Shown here: piece after piece, positions 1 to 6,776 of the stretch
How positions within the stretch are numbered: position 1 is the first letter of the stretch
Layout: the number at the start of each line of letters is the position of its first letter
DNA from: Armatimonadota bacterium
Lineage (GTDB): Bacteria > Armatimonadota > Chthonomonadetes > Chthonomonadales > Chthonomonadaceae
DNA length: 7,452 nt
NCBI GenBank assembly: GCA_026392135.1
Contig: JAPLCR010000110.1
Span: 1 to 7,452 of the forward strand
Direction of reading: 5' to 3'
Position numbers and translations under genes: made by a program
Notes under the pieces: model-generated
Database searches by the model: none
Told to the model about the DNA's origin: nothing
What the model saw: the letters and a program-made list of their open reading frames with translations, nothing else

Positions 1-30
1 GTAGGAAGAAGAGCGGAGGCTAAAAGAATA

Positions 31-903
31 GTGCCGAAAACTCTAACGCTGATGACAGAGTATACGGACGATGTAGGACCTAGCGGCGGTCCCTACGATT
101 ACCAAATCGGATACCCATTAGGAGTGCTAGTCCCCCAGAAAATAGCACTCTGCGCTGTAGCGACCCTAAACGACGAACCCGCCGTTGGAGTCACTGTAAC
201 TTTTTCAATATCCGCGATATCCACTCTGGGATGGGTTCTGGATAACACAACCGCAGTAACAAACTCTCAAGGACAGGCGATAGTTCAAGTAACCTCCTGC
301 CCTCTCACCTACCCCGCTATCGGATATTTCAAGGCGACATGGATTTCAGGGACGGCGATAACGGCGACTCATACGCTAGGAGTTGGTATCGCAGACACTC
401 CAACCACGCCATCGCCTACATTTGGTGCTGTATTTTCAACTAACCCCAAGTCCATTCGTTGGAAAGTGACTTCAGACTACAGGTCAAGTTATGTCAACGG
501 CTTTGCGGCGTGGCAATTCGCTTCTGCTGGGCGCGTAGCATTTGTTGAAAACACAGGCGACCCGCAATATGTCGTAACGGATATAGACGATATGAACCAA
601 TTCTACTATGCTATAACTATCCAGATAGCACCTCCGTCCACAATATACGTGAAGACATACAACAACAAGTACTATCTGGACGGTATGCCTCTACGCGACT
701 TCTCACCCTATCCTCCAAAGTCCGTGCGCCATCATATTGACAGCACCATGGCGCACGAGATTGGGCACGCTCTAGGATTCGGGCATAACACTGTAGACAG
801 ATGTGCGTTGATGGCATTAGTAGTCCGATGGTTTGTCAACGCAACCAAGACCCCTACGCAAGATGAGCTAACATCGTTGGCTATCCTATACCCAGTCCCC
901 TAG
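31..903 (+). CDS. Ig-like domain plus matrixin-type zinc metalloprotease (start uncertain)
   Basis: This encodes a likely extracellular zinc endopeptidase of the matrixin/metzincin type. Residues about 5-120 look like a bacterial Ig-like (Big_1/invasin-type) beta-sandwich, with the typical stretch 'AVGVTVTFSI' and a 'TNSQGQAIVQV' strand. A Pro/Thr linker (about 122-129) leads to the catalytic domain (about 135-290). The zinc motif HEIGHALGFGH spans residues 242-252, with ligands H242, H246 and H252 and catalytic E243. A Met-turn candidate is M261 (CALM). The end 'PTQDELTSLAILYP' (275-288) matches the usual C-terminal helix of matrixins. The GTG at 31 has a GGAGG at 15-19, 11 nt upstream. However, the frame is open to base 1 and no signal peptide is visible, although such proteins are normally exported, so the gene may start left of the window. 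Substrate unknown. The stop is TAG, and repeat copy A begins 7 bp later. Confidence 0.85.
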   Translation: MPKTLTLMTEYTDDVGPSGGPYDYQIGYPLGVLVPQKIALCAVATLNDEPAVGVTVTFSISAISTLGWVLDNTTAVTNSQGQAIVQVTSCPLTYPAIGYFKATWISGTAITATHTLGVGIADTPTTPSPTFGAVFSTNPKSIRWKVTSDYRSSYVNGFAAWQFASAGRVAFVENTGDPQYVVTDIDDMNQFYYAITIQIAPPSTIYVKTYNNKYYLDGMPLRDFSPYPPKSVRHHIDSTMAHEIGHALGFGHNTVDRCALMALVVRWFVNATKTPTQDELTSLAILYPVP

Positions 904-909
904 TTCACT

Positions 910-1071
910 GGGGTATGTATGGGAGAGGTTTGAGATATGGGAGGCTTGTCTGTACCTGCCCTCATACTGTCCTGCGGACATCTTTCTCCCGATTCGGGAG
1001 AAAGACTTGACCTATAGGCGACATTGTATAGCGATTCGATATGTTCACTCCCTAAAGGCTTTACATACCCC
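910..1071 (+). repeat. Dispersed intergenic repeat, copy A (162 bp, with 10-bp terminal inverted repeat)
   Basis: This stretch aligns by eye with 6545-6705 in the same orientation. Shared blocks include GGTTTGAGATATGGGAG (927-943), GTCCTGCGGACA (969-980), CTTGACCTATAGG, TAGCGATTCG and TACATACCCC (1062-1071). The copy is bounded by GGGGTATGTA (910-919) and its exact reverse complement TACATACCCC (1062-1071), as in a miniature inverted-repeat element. It carries a perfect internal palindrome at 981-1005. It sits between the metalloprotease stop and the next gene's SD, and the reading frames crossing it look incidental. Whether it is a mobile element, a relic of one or a structural RNA repeat cannot be settled from two copies and a fragment. 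Confidence 0.75.
981..1005. repeat. Perfect 25-bp palindrome inside repeat copy A
   Basis: The arms TCTTTCTCCCGA and TCGGGAGAAAGA pair completely around the single central T at 993; as RNA this would be an 11-bp stem with an ATT loop. No T-run follows, so it is not a canonical intrinsic terminator, though it could weakly stop or process the metalloprotease transcript. The matching position in copy B (6616-6641) also forms a stem, with paired base changes. Confidence 0.8.
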
Positions 1072-1106
1072 TTTACCCTATCCCCTAGTGGAAGGAAATT
1101 TATCAC

Positions 1107-2082
1107 ATGACAAGACAAGTTACTATGCTACTCAGCCTGTTACTGTTTGGAATGACGACCTCTTTGGCTCACTCGCAAAGCCAATTAGCCATACCCGACA
1201 AATGGACAGCCGCCGTGCTTTTCCGAACAGAATCCGCCAAGCGAATCTACGTTAGCACCACCTATCGACCTAACATTACCGCTCCCCTTCCTTTGCCCAA
1301 AGACCCGCGCATACCAATGGGCTACCTGCCTGTAAACGGAACATACGATTATGAGGTCTGGTTGATGTGCGGAGGAAACACTCAGGCAGTCGCTTACCGT
1401 TCTCAAACAGGAAAATTCGCACTCTTGTACTCTACCCAAGCGGCTACTTCTAGCAGATGGACAACGGATACCGGTAGAAGCCTACAGAACCTGATGCGGC
1501 ATACAAAACCAGCGGATGTAATAGCCCCTCCAAAAAAGCCAGCGGTCAGCTTTCAGGATGGACCCGGTCCGCCAAGTTCCCTATCCGGCATAGCCAAGTA
1601 CTCTCATCTCGTGTTTTCGGGTAGAGTAGTGGGAGTTCTTAGCAACCTGTACTCTCCTATTAACGCTCGTGGCGCCTGAAGGCGCTCCGCCCGCGATTAT
1701 CAAAGTGCGTCAAATTTGAGGCTCTCTTATTATGTACTCTGATGAAGGAAAATGGATGGCTGAGGGCTTGGTGGATGCGGAAGCACCTCTGCTCCAAGTA
1801 GGACAACGGTACCTACTCTTTCTAAGGCGTTTAATTACCACTGGGAGAGACAGCAAGCGCGGTTATCTCATATCAGAAGATAATGGCATTGTAGGCAAGA
1901 GTGCTGAACTGGACGAGTATATGCAGGTGCATCATATAGCGGGTAAAGTCTGGATTACCTCAGATGGAATGACTGCTCTTTCTGCAAACCAAACGGAGTG
2001 GCAATACCGCACAGGTCCCCAGATACTAGGCATTCCTGAAGATGCGGCGGTTAGCCTCATACAAGATGCTTTGAAACAGTAA
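1107..2082 (+). pseudogene. Exported protein of unknown function, broken by a frameshift and an in-frame TGA
   Basis: The ATG at 1107 has a GAAGGA ribosome site at 1091-1096 and opens with a signal peptide (hydrophobic run about residues 7-21, likely cut near AHS-QS at 22-25). The first frame runs 190 residues and stops at TGA 1677-1679. The continuation is in the +1 frame: APEGAPPAIIKVRQI, then TGA at 1717-1719, then GSLIMYSDEGKWMAEG and on to TAA at 2080-2082. The second part, including DAEAPLLQVGQRYLLFLRRL, reads like the C-terminal half of the same protein. It has no credible ribosome site before its first ATG (1732). If the TGA was once GGA, the text reads VRQIGG. The frame switch must lie between 1630 (the last +1-frame stop ends at 1629) and 1676. 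A decayed gene, two sequencing errors or, less likely, recoding would all fit. I do not recognise the family. Confidence 0.65.
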
Positions 2083-2120
2083 GCATACGGCGTTTTGAGT
2101 GCCACACTGCCTGTTCTCTG

Positions 2121-2159
2121 CACTGCGCCTCCCTTTCAATATGGAAGGGAGGCGCAGTG
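2121..2159. terminator. Strong 18-bp stem-loop between convergent genes
   Basis: CACTGCGCCTCCCTT (2121-2135) is exactly complementary to AAGGGAGGCGCAGTG (2145-2159). A T-G wobble, a C-G pair and an A-T pair extend the stem to a three-base ATA loop (2139-2141). It lies 38 bp after the pseudogene's TAA and 112 bp beyond the stop of the opposing minus-strand gene, the normal place for a two-way terminator. Neither strand has a T-run after the stem, so it may instead stabilise 3' ends or need a factor. Confidence 0.6.
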
Positions 2160-2271
2160 TGCAAATGCGATATTCAAAGTTCACCGAGTTTCTTAGGGAC
2201 TCTCTCTAGTTAAAATCTTCCAAAACCTCTAGGGAAAGGGAGACTATCGCCCAACGGAGTCGTCTTCCGCC

Positions 2272-4068
2272 CTAGTCACTCCTCGCCCAGAATTGGGAGA
2301 GGGGACGGGGGTGAGGGCTTCTGGTTTTCAAGCGCAGTTTGAGATGCTTGTCGTTAATGGGTATTGAGCGGGTCTCCCCAGCTTCAGTATAGGTTACAGT
2401 ATCGAAACAGTGTTCGCCAAATGCGCCCGCCTGTATCACAACGACGCGCTCGTCCAGTGGATGCAGGTTCACGAACTCTACTACAAGCCCCTCCTCATCC
2501 ACTGCGCTTACCAGCACTGCAACATCAGGGGGAACGCCTGTTTGCCTCCGCACAGGGTCGAAATAGCGTAGGCGGCAGTGGAGTAACCCCCCATGATAGA
2601 TGGTTTGCGGTGCGCCTAGCATAAGCTGGACTAACCCCTCGCAAACGACAGGATTCAAGTCTTGCCAGTGATGTATGTCCCATGTTTCAGGGTCTGTGTC
2701 GTCGCTATTCATACGTTCGCAACGACGGCATACCTCCTCATAGTTGACGCGCAAAATCTCAACAGGATAGTTTGAGTTATCGCCCCGCAGATAGGCGTAC
2801 CAGTTTCCGGTATGTATGTTGTCACCTTTACCCCGTCCTGCTTTCAGCACATTCCAAACTGCGCCTCCCCGCCAACGCTCAACCCGCTCCAAATCTGCTT
2901 CGCTTTGAGAAAGATTCCAGAGGTGAACAGGATAGTCCGCCGCCGCAGGAACATCGGCGTGGATACCGCTGAAGAGCGGACGATAGTCGTACCAGCCCTC
3001 CTCTGCATGGCGATGCGGAATGCAGTATGCTCCATCAATCCACTTACCCTGTTCAAAAACGGTGTCGAGTAGCTGACGAGGTAGTTCGAGCTGCGAAGTG
3101 TCGCCTGTAAGCAGTAGCGCGTTGGATGCCGCGATAACGGCAGGTTCGATAAGGCTCATAAAGCCGTGGGGCCAGCACCAGCCGTAGTACCCTCCATACC
3201 ACTTACCGCCCATGTTTTCACCGATAGTGCCGTTCAAACCGACATTATCCGGCAGTATGCCGCCATTTGCATCGGCTCTATCCAGCCATACTTGTAAATA
3301 TCCAGTGACCCAGTCCCGATACTTAGCCTCGCCCGTATACAGGAAAGCGTTTGTCATAAGGCTAGTGGCTGTAAGGTTTAGAGGAACATCGCCGCGCATC
3401 TGACGCAGGTTAAGCAAGCGCAAAATCTCAGTAAAAATGGCATCATCGTTCCAGTCAGCACGTTCACCATGCGGAACACCCGGAATGTCAGAGAAAGGAG
3501 GCGGGTAGTTCGCTAAGACTTCACGGTGGGTAGACCAGTCCTCTGCACTATTCTCAAAGCGCGGTCCCTTACTGCCAGTTATAGGAGAGCGAATAAGACG
3601 ACGTTCTGAATCGTAGTTGGGTGCGTCTGGGTCTTCCCCGTTATACATCTGTGCGAAGCGAACCGAGCGAGAACGGAAACGAAGGTTGTGTGGCTGAGTA
3701 AGTCCAAAGTAGTAGAGGAGTAGGCTACTCTCACCGTGGTGCATCCAGTCGTAGTAGGCATCATATTCGCGATACACCTGCCCATAGGCGGTAAATTGTG
3801 ACGTTATCGCCTCCCACTCCGCCCGCGCCAGCGTATCGAGTTCCATATCTCCGCCCAGTGCAGCAAACAGCGGAAAGTTGAAAAAACTCTCGTAAGCGTC
3901 GTCAGAGCCATCCATGCCGAGCCACTGCTCACGCCAAACAAGCGTTCCATCAGGGCGTGTATATCGGCGAGTAAATTCCCGTGCGAGCGTACCCATAGTG
4001 TCCAAAAGCCTACGCTCCCATAATGCCCACTCTGGCGGTACCCTACGCTCAGAAAATCGAATCTCCAT
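2272..4068 (-). CDS. 598-residue protein of unrecognised family, possibly an alpha/alpha-toroid carbohydrate-active protein
   Basis: I cannot assign a family. The protein has no signal peptide or membrane segment and appears cytoplasmic. Residues about 10-340 are rich in Trp, Tyr and acidic residues with amphipathic helices, including WREQWLGMDGSDDAYESFF (45-63), YDWMHHGESSLLLYYFGL (106-123), WNDDAIFTEILRLLNLRQ (206-223) and GKWYGGYYGWCWPHGF (288-303). That texture resembles six-hairpin (alpha/alpha) glycosidase and lyase folds, which is an impression, not a match. Other striking stretches are HHWQDLNPVVCEGLVQLMLGA (466-486) and a beta-rich end (515-580). The ATG at 4066-4068 has GGAGG at 4077-4081, 8 nt upstream. 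The gene lies 92 bp downstream of the aldo/keto reductase on the same strand, so the two are probably cotranscribed. The last residues (about 584-598, SPHPRPLSQFWARSD) come from repeat copy C, so the native C-terminus may have been replaced. Confidence 0.85.
   Translation of the reverse strand: MEIRFSERRVPPEWALWERRLLDTMGTLAREFTRRYTRPDGTLVWREQWLGMDGSDDAYESFFNFPLFAALGGDMELDTLARAEWEAITSQFTAYGQVYREYDAYYDWMHHGESSLLLYYFGLTQPHNLRFRSRSVRFAQMYNGEDPDAPNYDSERRLIRSPITGSKGPRFENSAEDWSTHREVLANYPPPFSDIPGVPHGERADWNDDAIFTEILRLLNLRQMRGDVPLNLTATSLMTNAFLYTGEAKYRDWVTGYLQVWLDRADANGGILPDNVGLNGTIGENMGGKWYGGYYGWCWPHGFMSLIEPAVIAASNALLLTGDTSQLELPRQLLDTVFEQGKWIDGAYCIPHRHAEEGWYDYRPLFSGIHADVPAAADYPVHLWNLSQSEADLERVERWRGGAVWNVLKAGRGKGDNIHTGNWYAYLRGDNSNYPVEILRVNYEEVCRRCERMNSDDTDPETWDIHHWQDLNPVVCEGLVQLMLGAPQTIYHGGLLHCRLRYFDPVRRQTGVPPDVAVLVSAVDEEGLVVEFVNLHPLDERVVVIQAGAFGEHCFDTVTYTEAGETRSIPINDKHLKLRLKTRSPHPRPLSQFWARSD
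2275..2325 (-). repeat. Partial copy C of the dispersed repeat, overlapping the 3' end of a gene
   Basis: Read on the minus strand this is GCCCTCACCCCCGTCC followed by CCTCTCCCAATTCTGGGCGA. Copy B holds GCCCTCATCCCGTCC, a 9-10 base insert, then TTCTCCCAATTCTGGGCGAA. The hairpin core (CCTCTCCCA / TGGGCGAGG) is kept with the same single T-C mismatch seen in B. The fragment encodes about the last 15 residues of the 598-residue protein, and the TAG stop follows directly. Confidence 0.7.
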
Positions 4069-4160
4069 AGTTTAAGCCTCCTTGTTATACCAATTGCCGT
4101 TCGGATAGGATGTCGGGGAAGAGTTGTGCGGATCCACCCCATTTAGTGTGAACAGTGACC

Positions 4161-5171
4161 CTATCTGCGAGCGACGTGTGGGTCGCTTTCGCGAGGCAGA
4201 CGATACCATGCCTCATTACAGAAATTTCTCTCCTCCTCGGTCAAAACAATATCCACCCCCTTCAGACTGTCTTCCAACTGCTCAGGGCGGCTTGCACCAA
4301 CGATTGCGCTCGTGATGCCCGGCTTTTCCAGTACCCAAGCCAGTGCGGCATGAGTTAGGCTCTTATCACGCTCCGAAAAGAAGCGTTTCAACTCCTCCAC
4401 CACCTCAAATACCGGCTCATTCCAGTAGCGTTTGCGATAGAGTTCACCTGCGTGTTCGAGACCAAATCGGGTTCCGCTCTCCACGCCCTGTCCTTTTTCG
4501 TAGCGCCCTGTCAGCATTCCGCCCGCGAGCGGATTGTAGGGAATCACACCCACCCCATACTGCCGGCACAGAGGCAGAATCTCATCTTCAATCATGCGAA
4601 AGAGGATATTATAGCGGGGTTGCGCCGAGTCGAGGCGCACAAGGTTACTCTTGTCGCTTGCCCAAAGGGCTTCCATTATCTGCCATGCAGGGAAATTAGA
4701 GCAGCCGATGTAGCGTACTTTACCAGCACGCACAAGGTCATCGAAGGCACGAAGCGACTCCTCAATAGGCGTAGAGGGGTCTGGCGCGTGTGCTTGATAG
4801 AGGTCGATATAGTCCGTTTTCAGGCGGCGTAGGCTCGCCTCGCATGCGCTGATAATGTGCTTTCTACTCAAGCCCTCTTCATTAGGACGCGCTCCCATAG
4901 CTCCGCGGCACTTCGTCGCAAGCACGACTCTCTCACGGGCGTTACGTGCTACCAGCCAGTTCCCAACAATCTCTTCTGTCCGCCCCACCCTACTTATTCC
5001 GCCCCCCAAAGGATAGACATCGGCAGTGTCAATAAAGTTGATACCTGCCTGCTCAGCGGTATCCATTATGGCAAAGGAGGTCTCTTCCTCTGCTTGATTG
5101 CCAAAGGTCATCGTTCCTAAACAGACCTCACTAACCTTCAAACCAGTGCGCCCTAAACTGCGTATCTGCAT
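4161..5171 (-). CDS. Aldo/keto reductase
   Basis: This is an NADP(H)-dependent carbonyl oxidoreductase with the (beta/alpha)8 aldo/keto reductase fold, expected in the cytoplasm. The N-terminus LGRTGLKVSEVCLGTMTFG (6-24) is typical of the family. The catalytic tetrad is visible: D48 and Y53 in FIDTADVY, K87 in VVLATK, and H128 in YQAH. Cofactor-binding stretches are GCSNF (156-160), YNPLAGGMLTGRY (212-224) and SAIVGASRPEQLEDSL (288-303). At 336 residues it has the length of the long-chain Tas/YajO-like group, whose members act on sugars, ketones and aldehydes; the substrate here cannot be named. The ATG (5169-5171) follows AGGAGG at 5177-5182 with a 5-nt gap. It faces the lactonase across a 173-bp divergent region and precedes the 598-residue gene, suggesting a shared carbohydrate-related job. 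The stop is TAG. Confidence 0.95.
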   Translation of the reverse strand: MQIRSLGRTGLKVSEVCLGTMTFGNQAEEETSFAIMDTAEQAGINFIDTADVYPLGGGISRVGRTEEIVGNWLVARNARERVVLATKCRGAMGARPNEEGLSRKHIISACEASLRRLKTDYIDLYQAHAPDPSTPIEESLRAFDDLVRAGKVRYIGCSNFPAWQIMEALWASDKSNLVRLDSAQPRYNILFRMIEDEILPLCRQYGVGVIPYNPLAGGMLTGRYEKGQGVESGTRFGLEHAGELYRKRYWNEPVFEVVEELKRFFSERDKSLTHAALAWVLEKPGITSAIVGASRPEQLEDSLKGVDIVLTEEERNFCNEAWYRLPRESDPHVARR

Positions 5172-5309
5172 TGTAGCCTCCTGAACCTAACTATGCTCTA
5201 TTTTCTGCGTTGAGCGTGCGAATCCTGCCTAACTTTCAAATACAGAGCGTGAAGTTGCCAGATAGTGATTACCGCCCCTGTCTACGCAGGAAAATGCCGT
5301 TTCGAGAGA

Positions 5310-5342
5310 GAATAGTCCTCCACTATCCTAGGAGGACTATTC
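5310..5342 (+). promoter_or_regulatory. Perfect 12-bp hairpin sequestering the lactonase Shine-Dalgarno
   Basis: GAATAGTCCTCC (5310-5321) is exactly complementary to GGAGGACTATTC (5331-5342), with a 9-base loop. The 3' arm contains the only good ribosome site (AGGAGG, 5330-5335) for the ATG at 5345, and the 5' arm is a matching anti-SD. As RNA the closed stem should block translation initiation. It could act as a thermosensor, a ligand- or protein-controlled switch, or, as DNA, a repressor operator. The site also fixes ATG 5345 as the start. No T-run follows, so it is not an intrinsic terminator. Confidence 0.7.
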
Positions 5343-5344
5343 GC

Positions 5345-6493
5345 ATGACAACTCAAAAAACGCTCTTTACACTTGGATTTGCTACACTTGCTCTCGCGTC
5401 TCCGCTTCTCAGCAAGGCGCAAAGTTCACTCCCTGTCTACATTGGAACCTATACAGGTGGACTTAGCAAAGGGATCTACCGAACCACTCTCAACCTAAAA
5501 GACGGGGCACTCTCTAAGCCTGAACTCGTTGCAGAGACGAGTAGCCCCTCGTTTCTTGCGTTCCACCCTAGCGGGAAATACCTCTACGCCGTCAATGAAG
5601 ACCAAGAGTTCAACGGTGAAAAGAGCGGCGCGGTCAGCTCGTTCCAAATAGACCCCGCTACCGGGCAACTCACCTCCCTTAATCAGGTCTCGTCGCGAGG
5701 CGTTTGGCCCTGCCACGTCATGCTTGACAAAGCCGGAAAGTTCGCCTACATCGCGAACTACGCGGGCGGAAACTACACGGTTCTCCCGCTGCTTGCCGAC
5801 GGATATGTAGGAGAAGTCATGCAGACAGTCTCTCGCGCTGGCACGCTAGGCTCGAATAAAGCACGGCAGGATATGCCTCACCCGCACTCAATGAACTTCG
5901 CGTCGGGCTTTAAGTACCTGATAGGCTGCGATTTGGGAACCGATTCCGTTCTCACCTATCGCGCCGATAGCAACACGGGAAGACTCACCCCCGCGAAAAG
6001 CCTACACCTACCTTCTGGGACAGGACCTCGGCACTTCGCATTCCACCCAAACGGCAAGCTCGCCTTCGTAAACGGGGAGTTGGCTTCTACGCTCACATCC
6101 TTGCGCTACACGGCAAGCACAGGCGAACTCACACCCATTCAGGCACTCTCCACGCTCCCAAAAGATTTCAAAGGCTCTAGCACTACCGCCGAGACAAAGG
6201 TACACCCGTCGGGCAAATTCGTCTACGTCTCAAATCGGGGACACGACAGCATCGCGGTCTTCACCGTAAACGCCGACACAGGTGCGATTACGTTTATGGG
6301 CAACGACTCCACGCTCGGCAAGACACCGCGCAACTTCAACATAGACCCATCCGGCAAGTTCCTTATCGCTGGAAATCAGGACTCCAACAGCCTCGTCTCA
6401 TTCCGCATCAATTCTACTACGGGGCGGCTCACACCGACAGGCAGTAAAGTAACCGTAGGCAAGCCTGTCTGCGTGCGCTTCTATACGAAGTAG
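5345..6493 (+). CDS. Exported lactonase family protein, seven-bladed beta-propeller (6-phosphogluconolactonase-like)
   Basis: The product is 382 residues and belongs to the YbhE-type lactonase family (Pfam Lactonase, PF10282). The best-known member hydrolyses 6-phosphogluconolactone, but exported homologues often have unknown lactone substrates. Start at ATG 5345 is supported by AGGAGG at 5330-5335 and by the signal peptide MTTQKTLFTLGFATLALASP, probably cut near SKAQS (23-27); an upstream TTG (5210) in frame would only add a non-signal extension. Blade strands repeat as HPSGKYLYAVNE (74-85), HPNGKLAFVNGE (234-245), HPSGKFVYVSNR (287-298) and DPSGKFLIAGNQ (334-345). Conserved family stretches include VYIGTYT (31-37), MPHPHS (177-182) and GTGPRHFAFHPNG (225-237). 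Being exported, it is unlikely to serve the cytoplasmic pentose phosphate pathway. Expression may be controlled by the hairpin over its SD. The stop is TAG. Confidence 0.93.
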   Translation: MTTQKTLFTLGFATLALASPLLSKAQSSLPVYIGTYTGGLSKGIYRTTLNLKDGALSKPELVAETSSPSFLAFHPSGKYLYAVNEDQEFNGEKSGAVSSFQIDPATGQLTSLNQVSSRGVWPCHVMLDKAGKFAYIANYAGGNYTVLPLLADGYVGEVMQTVSRAGTLGSNKARQDMPHPHSMNFASGFKYLIGCDLGTDSVLTYRADSNTGRLTPAKSLHLPSGTGPRHFAFHPNGKLAFVNGELASTLTSLRYTASTGELTPIQALSTLPKDFKGSSTTAETKVHPSGKFVYVSNRGHDSIAVFTVNADTGAITFMGNDSTLGKTPRNFNIDPSGKFLIAGNQDSNSLVSFRINSTTGRLTPTGSKVTVGKPVCVRFYTK

Positions 6494-6536
6494 AAAGCCA
6501 CCTCTTTTAGAGTTAGCCCGCGTAAGATTTAGGGGG

Positions 6537-6558
6537 AAGGGGTAAGGGTTGGGACGGG
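6537..6558 (+). repeat. 22-bp direct repeat, left unit
   Basis: This G-rich unit contains GGGGTAAGGGTTGGGA and recurs at 6722-6743 with a single C-to-T change (21 of 22 identical), 185 bp apart, so the pair brackets repeat copy B. It is too long for a usual target-site duplication. More likely it is a second small repeat family nested with the first. Confidence 0.8.
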
Positions 6559-6705
6559 GTGGGTTTGAGATATGGGAGACTTATCTGTACCCGCCCTCAT
6601 CCCGTCCTGCGGACACCCTTCTCCCAATTCTGGGCGAAGGGCTTGACCTATAGGTGGTTTTGCATAGCGATTCGGTTTTTTGCATACAAAAGCCGTACAT
6701 ACCCC
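6545..6705 (+). repeat. Dispersed intergenic repeat, copy B
   Basis: This aligns with 910-1071 in the same orientation and nearly the same length. The best-kept core runs from GGTTTGAGATATGGGAG (6562-6578) to TACATACCCC (6696-6705). The left end differs: in place of GGGGTATGTA there is G-rich sequence, so the terminal inverted repeat of copy A is lost or was never there. The internal stem (6616-6626 with 6631-6641) has one T-C mismatch, and three pairs are changed on both sides relative to copy A. Confidence 0.75.
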
Positions 6706-6721
6706 TCTGAAGCCCCTCACA

Positions 6722-6743
6722 AAGGGGTAAGGGTTGGGATGGG
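6722..6743 (+). repeat. 22-bp direct repeat, right unit
   Basis: This is the partner of 6537-6558 with one mismatch. Its first bases also pair with CCCCT at 6713-6717 to form a 5-bp hairpin with a CACAA loop. Confidence 0.8.
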
Positions 6744-6776
6744 TCAGTGCACCAGCTTTGCAGTACAGAGTGCTCC

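Noticed and set aside
910..1071. CRISPR array or tandem repeat array
   Set aside because: There are only two distant full copies and a fragment; no regular spacing or spacer series.
900..1118. Minus-strand reading frame in repeat copy A, similar to one at 6529-6720 (shared MRAGTDK and PISQT peptides)
   Set aside because: The similarity follows from the DNA repeat. Differences between copies fall at both silent and replacement positions, the ends do not match, and neither has a ribosome site.
1007..1255. Plus-strand frame with CIAIR peptide, echoed at 6559-6825
   Set aside because: It is another frame across the repeat that runs into the exported-protein gene; no ribosome site and no shared ends.
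1717..1719. TGA read as Gly or Trp under an alternative code
   Set aside because: The intact genes use TGG for all their many Trp codons and contain no internal TGA, and the neighbouring frameshift would remain unexplained.
4343..4832. Long plus-strand frames opposite the aldo/keto reductase
   Set aside because: They are antisense shadows of a gene with a full catalytic tetrad and a strong SD.
5172..5309. Sigma-70 promoters for the divergent genes
   Set aside because: TTGAGC (5210), TTGCCA (5255) and a minus-strand TTGAAA (5234-5239) have no TATAAT-like partner at 16-18 bp.
5210..5344. TTG at 5210 as the lactonase start
   Set aside because: It adds 45 residues with no signal-peptide character and spans the hairpin and SD. 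ATG 5345 has AGGAGG and opens directly into a signal peptide.
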